From a virus: a DNA stretch of 27,867 bases. The stretch is taken from positions 1-27,867 of the IMG/VR virus record IMGVR_UViG_3300025132_000216; one strand, 5' to 3'. Every line of letters starts with the position of its first letter. The stretch's first letter is position 1. The position numbers and the translations under genes were made by a program. The notes under the pieces were generated by a model that was not told the DNA's origin, searched no databases, and saw nothing but the letters and a program-made list of their open reading frames with translations. This document shows positions 1 through 9,184 of the stretch, piece after piece.

Positions 1-1
1 C

Positions 2-2821
2 AATCATAAGAACTTACACTATCTTAAAGACAACGGTGTATACGATATCCAAGGTGTACACTTTAACGTAATGGCGGTGGATGAAAAGCCTGCAAAATAT
101 ATGCACGCTAAAGATTTTGAAGGAGATTTTAAGATCGCATTACATCATGGCTCAGTCCATAATGCATCCACAGATGCAGGATTCACATTAAGTAATACTC
201 ATGTAACTACAGATATGTTTATAGGACATGATTTAGTATTATTAGGAGATATACATAAACCACAATATCTTGATAATGAAAAAACTATAGCATATGCAGG
301 TTCGTTAATTCAACAAAATCATGGAGAATCATTAGGACATGGCATTATGGTATGGGATCTAAAAACTAAAAAATCAGAATTTGTTGAGATTGTAAATGAC
401 TATGGATATTATACATATGAAATTGATAATGGTAAAATTTTAAACCAAAATCCAAAAGTTCCAAAAAAGCCAAGACTGAGATTAAAAGTCAAAGATACAG
501 ACTCAGGAACATTAAAACAAATAATAGCAGATATAAGATCAAAATATCGAGTACAAGATATTTCAATTCAAAAAATAAATGCTTTAAATACTACAGATGC
601 TCAAAATAAAATTAATTTTGGGAATGTTAGAGATGTAGAATGGCAAAATGGCGTAATAACTGATTATTTATCTGATGAATATGGATTAGATGATACTTTA
701 TTAGATACTATAAGACATATTAATAGAACTGTACATTCAAAATTACCAACAAGTACATTAACAAGAAATATTACTTGGACGCCTAAACATTTTGAATTTT
801 CAAATATGTTTAGTTATGGTGAAGATAATAATGTTGATTTTACTAACATGTTAGGAAGTTATGGACTATTTGCTCCAAATGCATCTGGTAAATCAACTTT
901 ATTAGATGCAATCGCATTTTGTTGTTTTGATAGATGTTCAAGAACTAAAAAAGCAGCTCATGTACTTAATAATAAAAAATCTAGATTTCATTGCAAATTT
1001 GAATTTGAATTAGGAAAATATTCTTATTTTATTGAGCGTGTTGGTAAAAAAAATAACCGTGGCCATGTAAAGGTTGATGTTAATTTTTGGAGAATTGATA
1101 AAGACGGAAATATAGAAAATTTAAATGGAGACCAAAGAGATACTACAAATAAAAGTATAAGGCAATATTTAGGTTCATACGAAGATTTTGTTTTAACAGC
1201 ATTATCTTTACAAAATAACAATACAGGATTTATTGATAAAACTCAAAGAGAAAGAAAAGATTTATTATCTCAGTTTTTAGATATTGATATATTTGAACAA
1301 CAATATTTAGTAGGACATGAAGAAATTAGAGAAACTGCAGCTTTAATTCGTGAATATAAAAGAAAAGATTTTTCATCTGATTTAGTTAATGCAAATGATA
1401 TTATAACTCAATATACTGGGTCATATGAACAAATGAAATTAGATAAATCAGAACACGAAGAAATGAAGACAAATCTTAATGATATTATTTTTTCATTGAC
1501 AAAAGAACTAAAAAAAGTTGATACATCATTAGATAAGCCAGATGATATTTTATATGAAACAACTCAATTAAAAGATCAAATTGGTAATCTAAAACTAGAT
1601 TGTGAACGACAAAAAAGTTTAATAAAATCACAAAAAAAGCTTATAAAAGAAACAACTCAAAAAATAGATAAAATTGATGAAAAGGCGTTACAACATGCAT
1701 TAGTTGAATTAAAAGATTATCAAGATATAGTAATTAAATTGAACAATGATCTTAAATTAAAACAATTAAAAATACAACATGCCCAAAAAATGGTATCTAA
1801 ATTAGATAAGCATGAATGGGACGAAGATTGTAGTTATTGTATGGCTAATCCATGGTTACAAGAAACTAAACAAGTTGCAGATTTATTACCTAAACTAATT
1901 GACGAAGAACAAGTTTTAGAATTTGATATTAAACATTATGAAGATGGCATTGCAAAAATAGAACATGAAGACAAACCAAAAGAAAAACTAAAAGTTTTAG
2001 GAGAGGTAAAGCATTCGTTAGGAATAAATAACGGGACATTAATAGCACAAGAACATGAATTAGAAAAAATGGAATGGGATATAGAATCTATTCAAAATGA
2101 AATTCGTAATAAGAAAAAACAATTAGCAAAATCTATAAAACAAAAAGATAATATTGAATTTAATAAAATAAAAAATTCTGAAATTCAAGAAATAAGAGAT
2201 GAAATAACAACTGTTAATACAGAATTAAATCAGTTACATTCAAAATTATTAACATTATCTGGTAAACTAAAGATGGCCGAAAAATCTCGTCAAGATGCCC
2301 AAGATGGTATAGATAGATTAAAAGATTTAGAGCAACAGTATAAAGGATATGAATATTATCAAAAAGCGGTTCAGCGTGATGGAGTTCCATATCATTTAAT
2401 TACAAAAGCACTTCCACAAATTGAATCTGAAATAAATAATATTCTAAATCAAATTGTTGAATTTACAATTGTATTACATACAGATGGTAAAAATATAAAT
2501 GCTCATATTGTTTACGATGATGACAATTATTGGCCATTAGAATTGACATCAGGTATGGAAAAATTTATCTCATCATTAGCTATTAGAACTTCTTTAGTAA
2601 ATGTATCAAATCTTCCAAGGCCAAATTTCCTTGCAATAGATGAAGGATTTGGAGTATTAGACTCGGATAATCTTAACTCAATGTATATGTTATTTGATTA
2701 TCTAAAATCTCAATTTGGATTTATTTTATGTATATCTCATATAGATGCAATGCGAGATATTGTAGACAAATTAATTGAAATAAAAAAGACAAACAGTTAT
2801 TCAAAAATTTCTTATAATTAG
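2..2821 (+). CDS. Fused Mre11-Rad50 recombination nuclease (gp47-gp46-like), 5' end outside window
   Basis: The reading frame is open from base 2 through the ATG at 71, and conserved Mre11 sequence continues upstream of that ATG, so the gene starts before the window. Residues below count that ATG as 1. Residues 1-110 are the end of an Mre11/SbcD-type phosphoesterase, with LHHGSVH (25-30), GDIHKPQ (59-65) and YAGSLIQQNHGE (75-86). From about residue 237 it is a Rad50/SbcC ATPase: Walker A GLFAPNASGKST (265-276), long coiled coils, a zinc-hook CSYC (587-590), a signature-like LTSGMEK (825-831), Walker B FLAIDEG (853-859) and an H-loop CISH near the C-terminus. In T4, gp46 and gp47 are separate proteins that resect DNA ends for recombination-dependent replication and host DNA breakdown. 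Here both lie in one chain with no stop or start between them. The first metal-binding motifs of Mre11 are outside the window. Confidence 0.93.
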   Translation, partial: NHKNLHYLKDNGVYDIQGVHFNVMAVDEKPAKYMHAKDFEGDFKIALHHGSVHNASTDAGFTLSNTHVTTDMFIGHDLVLLGDIHKPQYLDNEKTIAYAGSLIQQNHGESLGHGIMVWDLKTKKSEFVEIVNDYGYYTYEIDNGKILNQNPKVPKKPRLRLKVKDTDSGTLKQIIADIRSKYRVQDISIQKINALNTTDAQNKINFGNVRDVEWQNGVITDYLSDEYGLDDTLLDTIRHINRTVHSKLPTSTLTRNITWTPKHFEFSNMFSYGEDNNVDFTNMLGSYGLFAPNASGKSTLLDAIAFCCFDRCSRTKKAAHVLNNKKSRFHCKFEFELGKYSYFIERVGKKNNRGHVKVDVNFWRIDKDGNIENLNGDQRDTTNKSIRQYLGSYEDFVLTALSLQNNNTGFIDKTQRERKDLLSQFLDIDIFEQQYLVGHEEIRETAALIREYKRKDFSSDLVNANDIITQYTGSYEQMKLDKSEHEEMKTNLNDIIFSLTKELKKVDTSLDKPDDILYETTQLKDQIGNLKLDCERQKSLIKSQKKLIKETTQKIDKIDEKALQHALVELKDYQDIVIKLNNDLKLKQLKIQHAQKMVSKLDKHEWDEDCSYCMANPWLQETKQVADLLPKLIDEEQVLEFDIKHYEDGIAKIEHEDKPKEKLKVLGEVKHSLGINNGTLIAQEHELEKMEWDIESIQNEIRNKKKQLAKSIKQKDNIEFNKIKNSEIQEIRDEITTVNTELNQLHSKLLTLSGKLKMAEKSRQDAQDGIDRLKDLEQQYKGYEYYQKAVQRDGVPYHLITKALPQIESEINNILNQIVEFTIVLHTDGKNINAHIVYDDDNYWPLELTSGMEKFISSLAIRTSLVNVSNLPRPNFLAIDEGFGVLDSDNLNSMYMLFDYLKSQFGFILCISHIDAMRDIVDKLIEIKKTNSYSKISYN

Positions 2822-2830
2822 TATATTTCC

Positions 2831-2844
2831 ATATTTATATAAAA
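2831..2844 (+). promoter_or_regulatory. Intergenic A+T motif (ATATTTATATAAAA), candidate promoter
   Basis: A perfect copy of the recurring intergenic motif, in the 50-nt gap before the large fibre gene and 27 nt upstream of its ATG. It may be a late or middle promoter element. The core TATTTATA is the reverse complement of the T4 late promoter TATAAATA, so the active orientation is uncertain. Confidence 0.45.
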
Positions 2845-2859
2845 GTATACTATAATTAT

Positions 2860-2868
2860 TAGGGATAA
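2860..2868 (+). promoter_or_regulatory. Shared leader element TAGGGATAA with ribosome-binding site
   Basis: TAGGGATAA lies 3 nt before the ATG at 2872. The identical nonamer precedes the ATG at 16384, again downstream of the A+T motif. Its AGGGA is a weak Shine-Dalgarno sequence and supports both starts. Confidence 0.4.
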
Positions 2869-2871
2869 TAC

Positions 2872-5800
2872 ATGCCAATAAGAAAAGAAGCTGCATATAT
2901 AGGATTAGCAGAAAATTCTGAATTACGATATGATGTTGTAGATAGAACTCCAAGTTCTGAAGATTATTTCCAAGTTACAGAATTTCCTGAAACATTAACA
3001 GCTGGAAAAAATGTTTTCAAGTTTAGAGGTAATCCTGACACGCTCGTTGATGATTCAAAAGTTCATATTGAAATATTAGATTATAATGGCGATCCTATTT
3101 ATTATGAAGTTTTAAGATATTTAGAAAAAGATGGCACTCGAGTACTTGCAGTATATATTTATCCTGATACTCCAGAAGGTCGTGCAACAATATATTTAGG
3201 TGGTAGAGTTCGATATGATGCAGAAAGAGGAACCAACTTCCCATATTCATCAGATGCAATGTCAGATAATTGGAAAGATTTACCAAATCTTTTATGGCTT
3301 AGAGAATCTAGAGTAGCTCCAAATAGGCGTAATAGTTCTGAAATTATTATGTTACAACAACCAAAAGTAACTATAAAAGAAGAAGTAAAAACATTTTCAG
3401 AAATAACAGACTTGCCGACATTTTTTAATGTTGTAAAAGGTAATATATCAGACGGAAAATCAATATCAGGTACTGGACCTGGTGCAGGATATACAACACT
3501 AACAGTAACAACTACAACAAATCAAATGACAGATATTGCAGGTATGCCTGTATCACCTATTGCAGAAGCGTCATTTACATCAAGAACTCCTTCAAGAGGT
3601 TCGGCTGCTATATCAATTGCATTGCCATCTTCATTAGCTAATGCACCTGCGGTAATAGGTAATACTAGTGCAGTAAATTCAAATGCAATTTCTTCTACAA
3701 CAGGATTATCCACATCGGCATTAAATACAGCAACCACAAATGTAGGAAATTCAGGACCAGGTGGTACAACAATTGGAAGATTACCACCTCCAATGCCTGT
3801 ATTTACATCACCAGCAAACTCAACTGCGACATCTCAAAATAACGTTAATGATTCAGCAACCGTCGAAGATACTACAGTAACATCAGTATCAACACTTGTA
3901 TTTAATCCACCAGATACAACAACTATTTCAGTTACAGGATTTCCATTAACATCAAGTCACCATTTAGGTGCAACTGTTATTATAAATCAACCAAAGGTAA
4001 GTGTAGCCAGTGATACTCATTTAGATTCAGATGGAAGAGTTGTTCATAAAACTGCAACAAATACAACTACAGGTGGAGGACAACGAAGAGTTGATTGTAC
4101 ATATGTAGGAACAATAGTTGATATAGAAAATTCAACTACGGCCAAATTACACCCACCTTTTGATTTTAATTCTGGCAGAACTAGTAAACCTGAAGGCGAA
4201 CATATTATAGATTTTAATGCTTCAGAATTTACTATGAGTTATTGGGTGCCCCAAATGACATCAGATACAGAAAATTCAATGTCGTTTGCAAACATAGTTC
4301 TTAATAATATAGAACCAGCAACAGGTGATATTTATTCTGTTAAAACTTCATATAAATTAATGGGAGCTCCTGGAGATTATATAGATGCAGGAAATACTAT
4401 TCTTGAAAAAACAGATTTATTAATTGACCGTACAAATACATCGCCTGACATAATATTAGGAGTAAAAGATACATCAATGGGAGAATTTACTTCTCAAACT
4501 CGAATAGATGCTTATTGGAACAAAGGTGTAGGAACTACTGCAACATTTGATAATGATACATCAAGTGAATCAGTTTTATTAGAAGGAGATATAGGTACAA
4601 ACTTAGATAAACTTGTATTTAATATTAAAGAATTTTATGCTCCAACATTATATAAAGATACAGAATATCAATTATCTTTTTTTGCAAAAGGATTTACATC
4701 TCAAAGTATGAATCCATTGAATACATCTGAAAAAGATTTACGAATGGATGTATATATTTCTGGTTCAGCTGGAGAAGCTTCAACTTTAAGGCCTATTAAA
4801 GAATATCATGGTGGAATGTTAGGAGCTCCATTAGAAACATCAAATGAAGCGTTAACAGACATATCTTTAGGCCAATATTTAGGAACAGTTGAAATAGATG
4901 CAAATACTGCAAATATTGGTAATATAGTACAATTTGTACCAGAAGATACTGACAATTACGTTTTAAAATTTGTTGTTAGAAAAGGTAAAATGTATCTTAA
5001 AAATGTACAATTGACAGCAAATATTGAAACTGGATTTTCTCCTAATACTACAGAAATGAATGTCCGAATACCAACGGATAAAATGAATGCTCCGGTGGCA
5101 TTCAAGTTTCAATATTTAGATTATTTAGGAGCTCCAGCCGAAGTTGAAACATTTGCCCAAGGTGCAATTTTTGATGGTGATAATGTTTATATTGAAGGAG
5201 ATGGAAATTTATTATCTGGATCTGTTTTTATTGGTAATTCAGTTGGTTCTGGTATTGAACTTGCAGGTGTACGTTCAGCATTTATTAGATCAGTAGGATA
5301 TGAAGGATTTACTTCCGCATCAAGAACAGATAGGCCTGGTGGATTTATGATATTTACAGGATCTATTCTTCCAGATGCGCCTGATGATTATGCTAACTTA
5401 GGTACAGGTTTAGAACTAGTACAAGACTCGTCAAGCTTTTTTAGATTTAATACAGTAAATGGATTAGATATAAGAGCAAAGACATTCTTTATTGGAGATA
5501 CAGATTCGCAATTTATTTCTGGTTCTCAAGGACAAATAGAAATTAGTTCTTCATTATTTCATTTAGACCCAGCTAATAATATATTAATAATTGGAGCAGA
5601 TGCTGTTATTAATGCAGATTTATCTGTTAACCAAATATTTACTCCTGCAGGAACTACTGCAGCTGATGCGCGAGCATTTATTAATAGTTCTGGAGCCGCA
5701 AAATTTGCTGGTGATGGAGCAGGTGCATATAAAGCTGAATTTAATGAGGATGGTACTGCGACTGTAGCAGGATGGAGTCTTGGAACTGAAGAATTTCGTG

Positions 5801-8301
5801 GAGGTAATATAACAATTAGTTCATCAGGTGAGATAAAAACAACAAACTTTATTTCATCAATGGTTGGTGGACTAGCAGGAGGAGGTTATAGAATTGGTGC
5901 TGATGGTATTGCTGAATTTGAAGAAGCAAGAATTAGAGGAACATTATCAACCGCTGTATTTGAAAAAGAAACTGTATCAGCAGTAGGTGGTGCATTAATA
6001 GTAGCAAATGCAACAGCACTTGCATCTGGTTCAAATATATTAAGTAATATTGCAAATTTAAACATTGCAACTCAAGTAGATGATGCAACAATAGATAGCC
6101 CAACTCAAGTAACATTTAATTCAACAGCAGGCGTGGATAGAGTTAAACCAATAACTCCTCAATCAGGTCCACATAAATTAGTTGCGGGTAGAACATATAG
6201 AGCTAAAGCTACTATTTCAAGTTACGCGGGTTCTAATACCATAGGATTTTCAAATGAAGGTGGTATTGACACAGATACCGGAAGAAGATCAAGTAATGGT
6301 GATATAGAAACAACTTTTGTTTTTTCTGGAACAGGAGATGTTCATGTATTTTCTAATACAAGTAATACCGGTGTTATATCAAATATTACAATTGAAGAAA
6401 TGTCATTACCAGTTGATAACGCCGCAGGATTTGCAGCAGGTGAATATATTCTAGCTAAAGCAACTTCATCACTTGGGTTTACTGAAGAGATAATGGAAAT
6501 AGCATCAGTTGATACAGCAACTAATACTCTTGTAGTTTCAAGAAGTAGAAATGACAATTTAATTGTTAGTATGTCAGCTGGTCAAGTATTGGTTTCTCAA
6601 GGTAAACAAGATACAGGGTTTATTTTATTAAATGCAACTTCAGGTTCTGAAACACCTTATATTGATATAACAGAAAGAACAGGTTCAGGTGTAAATGATC
6701 TTGACGTAAAAGTTAGATTAGGAGATTTATCAGGAGTATCAGATACACAGTTTGGAACGTTATCAGGATTTGGATTATACACTGACAATGTATTTTTAAA
6801 AGGAACAATATCTGCATCTGCAGGCCAATTAGGAGCTTTTAATATTGATGGAAATGATTTACATTCATTAGATTCAGGAGCTCCAAATAATGCTCCAAAT
6901 GATGGTATAGTAATATCAGGTAGTGGTGGTCCTAACGGCCGAATGGTAATTGATATTTTTGATGGCACAACCAAAGTAGTATCCTTAGGTAATTATAGTT
7001 CAGGTAAAGATGGATTGTTTGCATCAAATGGAGATATTGGAGGTTGGGACATTGATGCTACTAAATTAGAAGCTGGTTCAGGAGCTACCAAAATAGTATT
7101 GTCACCAGGTGTAGGTATTCATATGGGAGCAGATGCATTTGCATCCGCACCATTTTCAGTTACCACCGCTGGTGTTATTAAATCAACTTCTGGAACCATT
7201 GGAGGATTTACATTAGGAGCCACTGAACTTTCAGCAGGATCATCAGGTACTGCGCAAATATCATTAGATTCATCTACACCATTGTTACAAATGGGTGATC
7301 CTTCCGGTGAACATATAGATCTTACAGCTGGCCAATTGAGATTTCATAATGGTTCTGGAACTGAAGTGTTTCGATTTGATGCTTCAATTCCTACAGGACA
7401 AAATAGATCAAACAATGGTGCTGGTGGAGCAGCTGGTAACTGTGTAGCAACAAATATTAATTCTAATACTAGATCAGGGTTAGAAATATTTTCAAAAACG
7501 ACAGGTCTTTTCTTTGCAACTCCAACTACAACCGTAACAGATTATAGATCTATAGATTTCATGCCAGGCAGATTTTTTATGGAAGGTGGTAAGAAAATGA
7601 ACTCCAATTCAAATACTGTTGCTCATACCATGGAAGTGCGAAGATATTTTGATTGTACAACAGCAAATACAGCAGGTGATTTAACAGGAACTACAAGTGC
7701 AATAAAAGGAAAATATGAAGCATCTGGTGTTTCTGTTTCTGGAACAAAATGTGGTGTAATAGGTGAGTCTATCAAAAACTTAGGTACTGCAACAAGTATG
7801 GGTGTTAAAGGTGTTGCAACTGGTACTGGTACTTTGTACGGTGTGCATTCAACAGGTAACATGAAATCTACAGGAACAATATCAGCAACAAATAATATTA
7901 CTGCATATTCATCTGATGGTCGATTGAAAGAAAACATTGTACAAATTTCTCATCCATTGGAAAAAATAAAACAATTGCGCGGTGTTATTTATGATTGGAA
8001 AGAAGAAGTTTATAAAATGGGATTCACTCCAATGGGAGATGGTAAACAAGAAATGGGATTGATTGCACAAGAGGTGCAAAAAGTAATACCATGCGCTGTA
8101 ACAACTGCACCATTTGATACGCCGTTAATAGAAAGTGATGATGGTGAACGATGGGACGGAAATCCAAATCATAATCCAGATGATCCATATTTAACAGTAG
8201 CATATGATAGAATAGTTCCATTGTTAGTGGAATCAATAAACGCGCAACAAAAATTGATTGAAGAAATGCAAGATAAAATTAAAAAATTGGAGAAAAACTA
8301 A
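2872..8301 (+). CDS. Large tail-fibre/adhesion protein with C-terminal S74 self-cleaving chaperone
   Basis: 1809 aa. The C-terminal 130 residues are an intramolecular chaperone of the peptidase S74 family. They carry the SSDGRLKEN motif (S1680 onward), then GLIAQEVQKVIP, a YDRIVPLLVESI segment and a terminal coiled coil. In this family the domain drives fibre trimerisation and cuts itself off at the Ser-Asp region; here that would be close to S1681-D1682. The body is Ser/Thr/Gly-rich beta structure. Four short repeats of the type G-x-I-G-G-W/F end near W968, F1323, W1392 and F1446, and a GVxG-rich shaft precedes the chaperone. Residues about 1-150 are a distinct N-terminal domain that may attach to the virion. 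It opens the fibre block, and its TAA overlaps the next ATG (TAATG). The role in host recognition is inferred from architecture; no receptor-binding specificity can be read. Confidence 0.88.
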   Translation: MPIRKEAAYIGLAENSELRYDVVDRTPSSEDYFQVTEFPETLTAGKNVFKFRGNPDTLVDDSKVHIEILDYNGDPIYYEVLRYLEKDGTRVLAVYIYPDTPEGRATIYLGGRVRYDAERGTNFPYSSDAMSDNWKDLPNLLWLRESRVAPNRRNSSEIIMLQQPKVTIKEEVKTFSEITDLPTFFNVVKGNISDGKSISGTGPGAGYTTLTVTTTTNQMTDIAGMPVSPIAEASFTSRTPSRGSAAISIALPSSLANAPAVIGNTSAVNSNAISSTTGLSTSALNTATTNVGNSGPGGTTIGRLPPPMPVFTSPANSTATSQNNVNDSATVEDTTVTSVSTLVFNPPDTTTISVTGFPLTSSHHLGATVIINQPKVSVASDTHLDSDGRVVHKTATNTTTGGGQRRVDCTYVGTIVDIENSTTAKLHPPFDFNSGRTSKPEGEHIIDFNASEFTMSYWVPQMTSDTENSMSFANIVLNNIEPATGDIYSVKTSYKLMGAPGDYIDAGNTILEKTDLLIDRTNTSPDIILGVKDTSMGEFTSQTRIDAYWNKGVGTTATFDNDTSSESVLLEGDIGTNLDKLVFNIKEFYAPTLYKDTEYQLSFFAKGFTSQSMNPLNTSEKDLRMDVYISGSAGEASTLRPIKEYHGGMLGAPLETSNEALTDISLGQYLGTVEIDANTANIGNIVQFVPEDTDNYVLKFVVRKGKMYLKNVQLTANIETGFSPNTTEMNVRIPTDKMNAPVAFKFQYLDYLGAPAEVETFAQGAIFDGDNVYIEGDGNLLSGSVFIGNSVGSGIELAGVRSAFIRSVGYEGFTSASRTDRPGGFMIFTGSILPDAPDDYANLGTGLELVQDSSSFFRFNTVNGLDIRAKTFFIGDTDSQFISGSQGQIEISSSLFHLDPANNILIIGADAVINADLSVNQIFTPAGTTAADARAFINSSGAAKFAGDGAGAYKAEFNEDGTATVAGWSLGTEEFRGGNITISSSGEIKTTNFISSMVGGLAGGGYRIGADGIAEFEEARIRGTLSTAVFEKETVSAVGGALIVANATALASGSNILSNIANLNIATQVDDATIDSPTQVTFNSTAGVDRVKPITPQSGPHKLVAGRTYRAKATISSYAGSNTIGFSNEGGIDTDTGRRSSNGDIETTFVFSGTGDVHVFSNTSNTGVISNITIEEMSLPVDNAAGFAAGEYILAKATSSLGFTEEIMEIASVDTATNTLVVSRSRNDNLIVSMSAGQVLVSQGKQDTGFILLNATSGSETPYIDITERTGSGVNDLDVKVRLGDLSGVSDTQFGTLSGFGLYTDNVFLKGTISASAGQLGAFNIDGNDLHSLDSGAPNNAPNDGIVISGSGGPNGRMVIDIFDGTTKVVSLGNYSSGKDGLFASNGDIGGWDIDATKLEAGSGATKIVLSPGVGIHMGADAFASAPFSVTTAGVIKSTSGTIGGFTLGATELSAGSSGTAQISLDSSTPLLQMGDPSGEHIDLTAGQLRFHNGSGTEVFRFDASIPTGQNRSNNGAGGAAGNCVATNINSNTRSGLEIFSKTTGLFFATPTTTVTDYRSIDFMPGRFFMEGGKKMNSNSNTVAHTMEVRRYFDCTTANTAGDLTGTTSAIKGKYEASGVSVSGTKCGVIGESIKNLGTATSMGVKGVATGTGTLYGVHSTGNMKSTGTISATNNITAYSSDGRLKENIVQISHPLEKIKQLRGVIYDWKEEVYKMGFTPMGDGKQEMGLIAQEVQKVIPCAVTTAPFDTPLIESDDGERWDGNPNHNPDDPYLTVAYDRIVPLLVESINAQQKLIEEMQDKIKKLEKN

Positions 8302-9176
8302 TGGCTTTGCAACAAAATGGTTCTATAAGTGCTAATAATGTTAATCAAGAATTTGGATTGTCAGGAAACACTCAACATTCATTTCAAGCAGCTCATACAG
8401 GAACAGGAACTTTTTCAGGATTAAATGGAGGATCTCCATCAGGTCCAAATGGTTCTGCACCACATAGTTTATCAGAATTTTATGGATATGATCATGATTT
8501 TCAAACAGAAAATACAGAAAACACTGTGCAACAGGTTCCAACCACTCAACAAGTATTTACTACACAAGTTGTTAATACAGTAAACGTGAATAGCTGTATT
8601 GTAGAAGGCCAAAAAGTTAGATTGAGTTCAGGATTATTAATGAACATAGAACGTTTACAAAGAGGAGATGAATTGTTAGGTTATGCAATTGAAGATATGC
8701 CTATGGATCATAATGTGACAGATGAATGGAAAATAACAGTTTTAACTAATGTAAGAATAAAACCACATCCGGTGCAAATTATAAGTATAACATCAGGCAC
8801 TAACCCTTTGTATATTGATATAAATAGAAATATAAAAGATAACATTAAATTAACGCAAGAACATCCATTATTTATCAAAAGAAAAGTTGATCAAACTTAT
8901 ACATATAGATGGATGCGTGCTGATGAGGTAGAAGTTAATGATTATATGTTATGTGCAAATTATTTTGATAAACATGATGTTGTTTGGAAACAAAGCCAAG
9001 ATAAAGATTGGATATTGATAGAAAATAAACATGTAGTAAAAGAAAAATGTATAGCATACTCAATAGACGTTAATAACACGGATACATACGTAGTTGGTAA
9101 TATTGTTGTACATAACGATATAAATGTAGGTAAAGGGGGAGATATTGCAATAGATTTTGACAAATTTAGTGGATAA
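8301..9176 (+). CDS. Fibre-like protein with an intein-like Hint (self-processing) domain
   Basis: 291 aa. Residues 1-65 resemble short virion structural proteins of marine phages (MALQQNGSIS..., ending SLSEFYGYD), followed by a Gln/Thr/Val-rich linker. Residues 99-272 form a Hint fold. C99 starts block A (CIVEGQKVRLSSG, then IERLQRGDELLGY); block B is TQEHPLF (185-191) with its Thr and His; the C-terminal block reads YSIDVNNTDTYVVGNIVVHN, ending at N272. At about 174 aa it is mini-intein sized, with no homing endonuclease. The residue after HN is D273, not the Cys/Ser/Thr needed for normal protein splicing, and a 19-aa tail follows. This fits a bacterial-intein-like domain that cleaves at its ends, or a degenerate intein. 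It overlaps the fibre gene upstream by one base, with GGAGA before its ATG. Hint identity is strong; splicing or cleavage activity is inferred. Confidence 0.85.
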   Translation: MALQQNGSISANNVNQEFGLSGNTQHSFQAAHTGTGTFSGLNGGSPSGPNGSAPHSLSEFYGYDHDFQTENTENTVQQVPTTQQVFTTQVVNTVNVNSCIVEGQKVRLSSGLLMNIERLQRGDELLGYAIEDMPMDHNVTDEWKITVLTNVRIKPHPVQIISITSGTNPLYIDINRNIKDNIKLTQEHPLFIKRKVDQTYTYRWMRADEVEVNDYMLCANYFDKHDVVWKQSQDKDWILIENKHVVKEKCIAYSIDVNNTDTYVVGNIVVHNDINVGKGGDIAIDFDKFSG

Positions 9177-9184
9177 AATAAGTT

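Noticed and set aside
71-73. ATG at 71 as the start of the Mre11-Rad50 gene
   Set aside because: The frame is open to the window edge and the upstream codons continue Mre11-like sequence; most of the phosphoesterase domain would otherwise be missing.
2832-2839. TATTTATA motifs as minus-strand T4-type late promoters (TATAAATA)
   Set aside because: No minus-strand genes exist in the window for them to drive; kept as motif copies of uncertain orientation. Antisense transcription cannot be excluded.
3522-3737. Minus-strand open frames within the fibre genes (also 6657-6974, 7623-7937, 11202-11519, 12225-12500)
   Set aside because: They lie inside strongly coding + strand genes. Low-complexity Ser/Thr/Gly codons leave the opposite strand open; the products match no family and lack start signals.
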